NCBI GenBank assembly: GCA_021208565.1
Contig: JAJOJN010000085.1
Coordinates: 1 to 42,685 of the forward strand
DNA: 42,685 nt
Reading direction: 5' to 3'
Source: Nitrincola sp.
Lineage (GTDB): Bacteria; Pseudomonadota; Gammaproteobacteria; Pseudomonadales; Balneatricaceae
Part shown: piece after piece, positions 36,928 to 42,685 of the stretch
How positions within the stretch are numbered: position 1 is the stretch's first letter
How the letters are laid out: every line of letters starts with the position of its first letter
Notes under the pieces: generated by a model
The model's database searches: none
The model's input: only the letters and a program-made list of their open reading frames with translations
What the model was told of the DNA's origin: nothing
Made by a program: the position numbers and the translations under genes

Positions 36928-39306
36928 ATGCGTAAGAGTTCGATTTTTCATTCTTTAATCGTAACCGCAGGCCTATCTACCCTGGTATTTTTAGCAATAC
37001 TTGCCTCTATTCTTTACATCGGTACGATGACACCTATGCAGCGCCTGGCTGAGTCAGAAGCATTGGAGATCGTCACACAAAAACTTGACCTTCATCTACG
37101 CTCAAAAGAAGACTCTGTTCTTTCAATTGCCGCCTCTCTCGCCCGTGATCAACAGGTTAAACAGTCTCTCCTGACTAACAACCGAGAATTGGCTGTTTTA
37201 AGCCTTAGCAACCTGACAGAAGACTTTGCCTCCATCACAGACTACCGAATGATTCGAGCACAAGTGATTGATAAGACGGCATCATTTCGCAAGATCCTGG
37301 GACCTGGATTTTTTGGGGAACCAGCACCTCACCCCATGGTAACGAAAACCATGCAGGAGCGAATGGCCTCGGCCTCCTTTAGTTTAGGTAATGCCGGTAT
37401 CGGCATTATTGGATTTGCGCCCATTATTGAAAATGGCGAATTGCTGGGTGTTATCTCGGTGACTCAAGGCGTGAGCTCAGTGGTAAGATCACTGCAAGAG
37501 GACGACTTAAACTGGATTCTTTTATTGAATAAAAACAGCATATTAGAGCGTTTCTCAGGCAGATACCCTGCTACACTTGCGACACTTCCATCTTTGAATG
37601 ATGATTATTTTTTAGCCCACGAGCAATGGTTTGATATGGCCAGTGCAGAAGCGCTTCTACCCAGACTTGAGAAAAAACATCATGAGTCAACAACCATCGC
37701 TTACTTGGATTCAAAGGTGATTTTTGACTTTCCTATCTATGATAGATCCAATGTCTATATCGGGCGCAGCCTCATCCTAGGTGAAAAGGAAAATATCTCT
37801 TCACGCATGGATAGTATTCGTTCAACCACGGTCACTTTAATTGCAGCCACCCTAACTATTGTTACCGCCGTCGTCGCGCTTTTACTCTATCTTGTAAGGA
37901 AGCGAGTTCTGCTTCCCGTGAATCATATCATTTCGGTCATCAATCAAACCTTAAATTCAGGTAGGTTTTCCAATCGAGTTCGCATCTATCGTAAGGATGA
38001 ACTGGGTGAAATGACTGAAAACGTTAACGGATTACTGGCTAATATTGAGAGAGCCTTAAACGAGTCTAACAGAGTCATGAGTGAATTGGCCTTAGGCAAC
38101 TTTGATCAGCGTATTGAAGGCAGCTATCAAGGTGATCTATTGCAAATGAAGCAAGGGATCAATGCTGCGGCCATCGAATTAAAAGAAGCAAGGATTAAAG
38201 TACTCCAGGCCAGCGAAGCAAAAAGTCAGTTTTTAGCCAACATGAGCCATGAAATTCGCACGCCCATCAATGGTGTGATCGGCATGTTATCCCTATTAGA
38301 AACCACCCAGCTTACTGAAGAGCAGGCCGAACAGGTTCATCTTGCCTCACGATCAGCTGAACTTCTTCTTGGTCTGATCAATGACATCCTCGACTTTTCA
38401 AAAATTGAAGCCGGTAAGATGACCTTGGAACATGAGCCACTCAACTTAACCGAACTGCTAGATACCCTCAATCAATTATTCAAGCACATTGCAGAGCAAA
38501 AAGGCTTAGCACTGAGGTTCAATTTTGATGAGCGTATCTCGTCTTGGATCAAAGGTGACTCTCTCAGAATACGACAAATTTTGAATAATCTTCTCTCTAA
38601 CGCCATCAAGTTTACTAGCCATGGCAGTGTGACTATTGATGTGACTTTGCTTGCTGAAAAGCAAACCTTAATGATCCAAGTAACCGATACAGGTATTGGT
38701 ATTAGTGAAGAGGCACAAAAGAAACTCTTTAGCAGTTTTAGCCAAGCCGACAGCTCCACCAGCCGAAAATATGGAGGCAGTGGACTAGGTCTGATGATTT
38801 CGAAAGAACTGATTCAGCTGATGAATGGAGAATTATGGTTAGAGAGCCAGCCTAACCAAGGCTCATGTTTCAAAGTTACACTCCCCTATCATCCCTGTGA
38901 GGCCATTGACATAACACCAAAACAATTAGCTGTTTTCCCCAACTACTCTGATAGAAGGGTTCTCTTAGTTGAGGACAATCTAGTGAATCAAAAACTGGCA
39001 TTAAAACTGTTAGAGAAGTTTCAAATCGAGGCTACCTTAGCTGTGAATGGTGAAGAAGCACTGAAAACACTGGAAGAGCAATCTTTTGACTTAATTCTAA
39101 TGGATTGCCAAATGCCCATCATGGACGGCTATCAGGCCACTCGAATTATCAGAAATAGAGATATCTTAACACCCATTGCAGCCTTAACCGCGAATGCCAG
39201 CGAAGAAGACAAACAAACCTGTCTAAAATGTGGAATGAACGACTTTCTATCCAAACCCTACAATATCCAGACAATGGCCGCACTGTTAGAGCGCTGGCTT
39301 AAGTAA
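36928..39306 (+). CDS. Hybrid sensor histidine kinase with HAMP, HisKA, HATPase and REC domains
   Basis: A protein of about 792 residues. TM1 lies near residues 10-30 and TM2 near 292-315, enclosing a periplasmic sensor domain that I cannot name with confidence. A HAMP-like segment follows, then HisKA with the phospho-acceptor H-box [15 protein letters not shown], HATPase motifs [16 protein letters not shown] and GGSGLGL, and a C-terminal receiver: [10 protein letters not shown], the phospho-Asp in [15 protein letters not shown], and FLSKPYN. Start is uncertain: ATG 36928 has a GGTGG-like site upstream, whereas a GTG at 36877 overlaps the cyclase stop and would add 17 residues. Location directly after the GGDEF gene suggests a shared signalling role. 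Confidence 0.92.
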   Translation: MRKSSIFHSLIVTAGLSTLVFLAILASILYIGTMTPMQRLAESEALEIVTQKLDLHLRSKEDSVLSIAASLARDQQVKQSLLTNNRELAVLSLSNLTEDFASITDYRMIRAQVIDKTASFRKILGPGFFGEPAPHPMVTKTMQERMASASFSLGNAGIGIIGFAPIIENGELLGVISVTQGVSSVVRSLQEDDLNWILLLNKNSILERFSGRYPATLATLPSLNDDYFLAHEQWFDMASAEALLPRLEKKHHESTTIAYLDSKVIFDFPIYDRSNVYIGRSLILGEKENISSRMDSIRSTTVTLIAATLTIVTAVVALLLYLVRKRVLLPVNHIISVINQTLNSGRFSNRVRIYRKDELGEMTENVNGLLANIERALNESNRVMSELALGNFDQRIEGSYQGDLLQMKQGINAAAIELKEARIKVLQASEAKSQFLANMSHEIRTPINGVIGMLSLLETTQLTEEQAEQVHLASRSAELLLGLINDILDFSKIEAGKMTLEHEPLNLTELLDTLNQLFKHIAEQKGLALRFNFDERISSWIKGDSLRIRQILNNLLSNAIKFTSHGSVTIDVTLLAEKQTLMIQVTDTGIGISEEAQKKLFSSFSQADSSTSRKYGGSGLGLMISKELIQLMNGELWLESQPNQGSCFKVTLPYHPCEAIDITPKQLAVFPNYSDRRVLLVEDNLVNQKLALKLLEKFQIEATLAVNGEEALKTLEEQSFDLILMDCQMPIMDGYQATRIIRNRDILTPIAALTANASEEDKQTCLKCGMNDFLSKPYNIQTMAALLERWLK

Positions 39307-39354
39307 GATTTATTTCAGCTTTAACGTAAAATAACAACGATAAAATTAAATTTC

Positions 39355-39383
39355 TTATTTTTCTTTATTTTTTAGAAAAATAA
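39355..39383. repeat. AT-only inverted repeat between the hybrid kinase and the 109-residue ORF
   Basis: TTATTTTTCT (39355-39364) pairs with AGAAAAATAA (39374-39383) across 9 nt. It could be a weak terminator, though no strong GC stem is present. Confidence 0.35.
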
Positions 39384-39432
39384 AAATATGATTGTTGAAT
39401 ATGATTAATTTGACTGAACGAATCAACTATTG

Positions 39433-39759
39433 ATGGATAAAGCATGTCGCACTGCCAAGATCATGTCAGCAACACCTTTCCAGGAAGTTTGTTTAGACAT
39501 GCTCGCTATTGAGTATCATGAAATTCGAAAACTTGATGGGTACATCGATTTTTTGATCACAAAAGACAGCATAATCATCAAAAAAGTAACTTTTTTTAAA
39601 AACAGCACTGAATTTTTGATTAGTGAGAAGTTCACGCTACATGTAAAACTTCTTGTGCAAGGTTTCATTCACTACCACGAAATAGTTTACACTAAGGCTG
39701 ACATTTCAAGTGCTTTGTTTATTGTGAATGATGGCTATCCATCTATTGCTTGGTTTTAA
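39433..39759 (+). CDS. Small hypothetical protein in an AT-rich patch
   Basis: About 108 residues from ATG 39433. No signal peptide, membrane helix or family motif is recognised. It has many Ile, Phe and Lys, and its composition is more AT-rich than its neighbours. The ribosome site is poor. Plus strand, between two kinase loci; the convergent receiver gene ends 46 nt later. It may be a real small gene, acquired separately, or a chance frame. Confidence 0.4.
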   Translation: MDKACRTAKIMSATPFQEVCLDMLAIEYHEIRKLDGYIDFLITKDSIIIKKVTFFKNSTEFLISEKFTLHVKLLVQGFIHYHEIVYTKADISSALFIVNDGYPSIAWF

Positions 39760-39804
39760 TTTCAAACCCCCATCCATTAAAAAGACTCGTTCTAATCTAT
39801 GAAA

Positions 39805-40191
39805 TTAGATGCCCATTTTTGACTGATGTTGGGCGATATGTCGCTCGATATAGTCTTGCAAATCCTGCTTGTTGAATGGCTTACCAAGATGATCATTCAT
39901 TCCCGCTTCAAAGCAACTCTTTAAGTCTTCCGCCATAGCATTTGCGGTTACCGCAATAATTGGGGTATTCGAAGAAGGATGGTCTAGCTCACGGATTTTT
40001 TTGGTGGCAGTTAAACCGTCCATCACGGGCATTTGCATATCCATAAGAATGAGATCAAATTGCTGTTGCTGAACCTTCTCTAGGGCTTCAAGACCGTTTA
40101 TTGCGACTTCGCATTCGTAGCCTAACTTTTTCAGCAGACCTAGGGCGACCATTTGATTGACCTTATTATCTTCTACTAACAAGATGTTCAC
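39805..40191 (-). CDS. Response-regulator receiver domain; probably the C-terminal part of the adjacent kinase
   Basis: A 128-residue CheY-like receiver with the expected acidic pocket (VEDN), phospho-Asp ([13 protein letters not shown]), Thr (AVTANAM) and Lys (GKPFN). No output domain. It begins at GTG 40191, whose GTGA overlaps the kinase stop, but no Shine-Dalgarno lies upstream. Receivers of this type usually form the tail of hybrid kinases. Either a base is missing in the A6 run (40192-40197, T on + strand) and it is the C-terminal domain of a ~618-residue hybrid kinase, or the domain is reached by -1 frameshifting on A_AAA_AAG. A stand-alone receiver with translational coupling is less likely. 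Confidence 0.85.
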   Translation of the reverse strand: MNILLVEDNKVNQMVALGLLKKLGYECEVAINGLEALEKVQQQQFDLILMDMQMPVMDGLTATKKIRELDHPSSNTPIIAVTANAMAEDLKSCFEAGMNDHLGKPFNKQDLQDYIERHIAQHQSKMGI

Positions 40192-40197
40192 TTTTTT
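40188..40197 (-). other. dnaX-type slippery heptamer A_AAA_AAG followed by TGA
   Basis: On the minus strand, the kinase frame reads tcA AAA AAG TGA (40199 to 40188). The heptamer is in the phase needed for -1 slippage, the stop is immediately next, and the -1 frame continues as GTG AAC ATC into the receiver. This is either a programmed frameshift site or a missing base in a homopolymer. No clear upstream Shine-Dalgarno stimulator or downstream hairpin was seen by eye. Confidence 0.45.
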
Positions 40198-41660
40198 GAG
40201 TAGATTCTAAATTTTTTCGCTTTAACCGGCTCTGTGGGTATAGGTTCAACTACCGGTGATTGTGTAATGACGGCTGAAGCCTTAGCTAGCTTAATAGGTA
40301 AATAAAATACAAAACGACTTCCTTCACCCACTGTACTTTCGGCTCGAATCGTTCCCTCCATTTGATGAATTAAACGATGACAGATCGCTAGACCCAGCCC
40401 TGTCCCACCATATTGACGGGTTGTGGTTAGATCCGCTTGGGTAAAAGGAGTAAAAAGCTTCTGCAAGGCTTCTTTACTCATGCCTATGCCGGTGTCTTGT
40501 ACTTCGAAAGTAACACCAGCAGGAGTTGCTTTTTTTACAGAGAGTGTTACTTCACCATGATGGGTAAACTTAACCGCATTCCCCATTAAATTGGTCAGAA
40601 TTTGCCTGAGACGACTTGGATCAGTCATATAGTAGTCACCTAAACCCTCATCTAACTGGAGCGATAAGGTGACCTGTTTTTGTTTGGCTGAAATAGCAAA
40701 GAGTTCAACCACCTCACCTGCTAAATCACGTATAGAGACTGGAACACTCTCCAGACTCATTTTTCCCGCCTCAATTTTTGAAAAATCAAGAATGTCATTG
40801 AGGATAGTTAACAAAGCATTAGCGCTGCTGTGAAGGGTTTTGATATGGGTTTCTTGTTCAGAATTCAGTGGGCTCTCTTTTAACAAAGTGGCCATACCCA
40901 GAATACCATTCATCGGTGTTCTGATTTCGTGACTCATCATGGCTAAAAATTCAGATTTGGCTTCGTTAGCGGCTTCAGCTTTTCGTACAGCCTGTTGCAG
41001 CTCTAAGGTCATGGATTCAGCTTTAACTCTCGCCTTGGCAGCTAACTTCATCTGCTGAATAATGAGCCCAATCAGTGCTGCTGTCATTAACATAATAAGC
41101 AGTAGCAGCCACGTCACCAGGGTGTAATTTTGTCTCTGCTGAGATCGCTCTTCCGAAATTCTCAGTGAACTCAGTCCTTTCATATCCACCACAAGTCGTT
41201 CCGTCAGCTCGACTAAACGTTGCGATAAAGCGCGTAATTCACTGATCTGTTCAAGAACGTGCTGCTCACCCAACTCAAAATGGCTATCCATCCTTAGGAT
41301 CACATCAGCGGCTTCACGATAAAAGGGCGTTAAACGCGAAATCTCTGAACCAAACAGTTCCCCTATTTCACCACGGTTTAGTATTCCCATCCGGCTGTAG
41401 AGAATCTCAAAACGCAGTTCTAAATTTTGCCAATTTTGATCCGATGGATCTTGACTATAGAGAGTTAACAAACTGATCAGCTTGAGATTCTCTCTATCGA
41501 GCTGATAGCTCGCCCACAAAGCGTCTTCACGAGCCGCCTCTGTGAGCTGCTGTTGTCTATCCTGCATGGTGTAGAGGATAAAGAAGGCTGCTGAAACCAA
41601 AACAAGAATAATGGCCAAGAGGATCCAAAAGGTACTTCGAATATAGATACGTGAGAACAC
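40188..41660 (-). CDS. Sensor histidine kinase (HisKA, HATPase)
   Basis: A 490-residue kinase. TM1 near residues 10-28, a periplasmic helical sensor domain (~30-170), and TM2 at ~180-205. After a coiled-coil linker, HisKA has [15 protein letters not shown], and HATPase has [16 protein letters not shown] and [10 protein letters not shown]. The last ~35 residues form a proline-rich linker that ends at the slippery A_AAA_AAG and TGA, just where a hybrid kinase would enter its receiver. It lies 24 nt after a gene for a periplasmic molybdopterin-fold protein, which may present a ligand to the sensor (inference). Confidence 0.9.
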   Translation of the reverse strand: MFSRIYIRSTFWILLAIILVLVSAAFFILYTMQDRQQQLTEAAREDALWASYQLDRENLKLISLLTLYSQDPSDQNWQNLELRFEILYSRMGILNRGEIGELFGSEISRLTPFYREAADVILRMDSHFELGEQHVLEQISELRALSQRLVELTERLVVDMKGLSSLRISEERSQQRQNYTLVTWLLLLIMLMTAALIGLIIQQMKLAAKARVKAESMTLELQQAVRKAEAANEAKSEFLAMMSHEIRTPMNGILGMATLLKESPLNSEQETHIKTLHSSANALLTILNDILDFSKIEAGKMSLESVPVSIRDLAGEVVELFAISAKQKQVTLSLQLDEGLGDYYMTDPSRLRQILTNLMGNAVKFTHHGEVTLSVKKATPAGVTFEVQDTGIGMSKEALQKLFTPFTQADLTTTRQYGGTGLGLAICHRLIHQMEGTIRAESTVGEGSRFVFYLPIKLAKASAVITQSPVVEPIPTEPVKAKKFRIYSKK

Positions 41661-41684
41661 CTTCGTACCTCTGGCCTTATTGTT

Positions 41685-42180
41685 TTAATTTACTTCAATC
41701 GATTTTATCTGCCACACAGAACGATTGTAGTAGACTTCACTATTTAAGTCCGGATTAGAATCAAAAGGATAAATTATAAACAAAGGACCTTTATCTCGGA
41801 CTCGAAGAGTTTCACCATTGAGTTTCATGGCTAAAATCACATTAAATTCTGCAAAATCAGATGCGGGCACCACTGCGCTGTAGTCGTTTAGTGCAATGAC
41901 TCTAAGACTTGCACTAGCCTCTACACCTGCGGCCTCAAGAATGGCTGAAGCCAACGGCCCTTCAAACTCACCGACCTCATCGTACCAAGGAGTATTAGTG
42001 ATCACGCTCGCTTGGGGTAAGGATTCAAGCATTTCTCGATCAAATACCCAAGTATCATCTAGATTGGTATTTTTGATATTTCCAAACAGCGTTAAGACAG
42101 CAGATCCTTCGGGCATCTGCCGCGAAGGATTGAGCCACACATATCAGTGCCATGCAGATTACCCAAGTAAAACGTTTCAT
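41685..42180 (-). CDS. Periplasmic protein with degenerate molybdopterin-binding (sulfite-oxidase-like) fold (one-base frameshift)
   Basis: About 164 residues when restored. From ATG 42180 the frame gives MKRFTWVICMAL... with a Sec signal peptide ending near SFA-AD. An extra G in the GGG run at 42111-42113 shifts the frame; without it the protein continues as ADAEGSAVLTLFGNI. The mature part shows the short molybdopterin-oxidoreductase pattern ('VITNTPWYDEVGEFEGPLA', then a 'LNGETLRVRDKGPLFIIYP' region). No Cys is present in the mature protein, so the Cys that ligates Mo in sulfite oxidase and MsrP is absent. It may have lost the cofactor and serve as a ligand-binding partner of the adjacent kinase. 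Confidence 0.72.
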
Positions 42181-42275
42181 CACCACCCACCTTATTCTGT
42201 TTTTTCTGTAAAATCCAATTGTAGATCAACTTATCACAAACTGGGTAGAAAATTGCACAGACTCTATTTAAAAAA

Positions 42276-42685
42276 TTACTCAAGAACGTAGATGCGCAGA
42301 ATTTCATTGGATGACTCAACATAACTTTGAATTCGTTTAATGGTTTGAGAGGTCAACACGTGACCCTCTGGTAATAGCAGTAAATTGGCTATCGTCATGA
42401 CATCTCTAGTTAGCTTCATGCCAGGCACTAAATTAGGAGTAGACACCACACGTTCGTTTTTTTTCTAGCTGATCGAGATCCATGTATGTAATAGCATATT
42501 CTAAGTGCTTAACCAAACTGGGATCATAAATATAATCAGCCTTCTCTCTCAGCAAATCCAAAGCACCTTGTTGAGATAAACGAACATCACTAGAAACACC
42601 ATGAATAGCATAGATGTAGTCCCTACGCTACAGCCAAAATCTTGCGCCAAGGGTATACCCTCTCCCTGTTTACGGAGATATTACC
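42276..42685 (-). CDS. C-terminal fragment of an HD-GYP-type c-di-GMP phosphodiesterase response regulator (5' cut by window edge, multiple frameshifts)
   Basis: Only the 3' end is present. Conceptual reading gives GEGIPLAQ, then RDYIYAIHG, SQQGALDLLREKADYIYD, and, after a frameshift at the T8 run (42457-42464, + strand), VPGMKLTRDV and LLLLPEGHVLTSQTIKRI. This order fits the region after the HD-GYP motif in response-regulator phosphodiesterases, followed by their usual C-terminal β-domain. At least one more indel lies between 42600 and 42650. The HD and GYP residues are not in the window, so activity cannot be judged. Opposite in sense to the GGDEF cyclase, it probably degrades c-di-GMP. The end is of poor quality. 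Confidence 0.62.

Noticed and set aside
42092-42322. A 76-residue minus-strand frame upstream of the molybdopterin-fold gene
   Set aside because: It crosses the HD-GYP gene end and the true signal-peptide start in a different frame and resembles nothing; explained by the frameshift at 42111-42113.
1-42685. Mobile element, prophage, CRISPR array or RNA gene
   Set aside because: No transposase, integrase, terminal repeats, regularly spaced repeats, or tRNA/rRNA-like sequence was seen in either strand.

Overview
The window reads as a chromosomal segment of a moderate-GC, probably marine gammaproteobacterium. An Oceanospirillales-like relative is my inference, from the Pseudomonas-type glycine betaine gene set (gbcA, dgcAB, etfAB, DUF5943, dipeptidase), the TRAP transporter, the HiPIP and the SbcCD, QmcA/NfeD and Bcr genes. 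I see no rRNA, tRNA, CRISPR array, insertion sequence, integrase or phage gene.

Layout. 1-781: the 3' end of gbcA (+), closed by a strong terminator. 917-1537: a CBS-pair protein (+). 1534-6248 (-): a small unknown protein and an NAD-linked formate dehydrogenase, with a molybdopterin alpha subunit and a fused FdsG-FdsB-like beta subunit. 6415-9417 (-): a TRAP transporter dctPQM. 9613-17425 (-): etfB, etfA, dgcB, dgcA, a DUF5943 protein and a dipeptidase, the dimethylglycine demethylation block. 17821-18108 (+): a small unknown protein, divergent from that block. 18237-28011: a P-type ATPase (+), an MFS carrier (-), an AI-2E exporter-type permease (-), and an ABC ATPase / FtsX-like permease / AttH-like lipoprotein operon (+). 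28008-31903 (-): sbcC and sbcD. 32067-35296 (+): a Bcr/CflA-type MFS, NfeD, a QmcA/stomatin protein and a HiPIP. 35465 to the end: a signalling island with a CHASE-GGDEF cyclase, a hybrid histidine kinase, a small AT-rich ORF, a second kinase with its receiver, a periplasmic molybdopterin-fold protein, and the tail of an HD-GYP regulator that runs off the window.

How they work together. GbcA strips a methyl from glycine betaine as formaldehyde, and DgcA/DgcB with EtfAB strips one from dimethylglycine. Formaldehyde oxidised to formate could be burned to CO2 by the formate dehydrogenase, yielding NADH. The left 17.5 kb is therefore probably an N-methyl-group oxidation region with a TRAP importer of unknown substrate. 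The right end pairs c-di-GMP synthesis (GGDEF) and probable degradation (HD-GYP) with two phosphorelay kinases.

Key caveat. At least a dozen genes are interrupted by a change that usually amounts to one base in a short homopolymer, and conserved family sequence resumes exactly when that base is added or removed. I treat most of these as consensus sequencing errors and give the restored gene span. The most interesting break may be real: the kinase at 40188-41660 ends on a dnaX-type A_AAA_AAG slippery heptamer directly followed by TGA, and a -1 slip would fuse it to the receiver domain.
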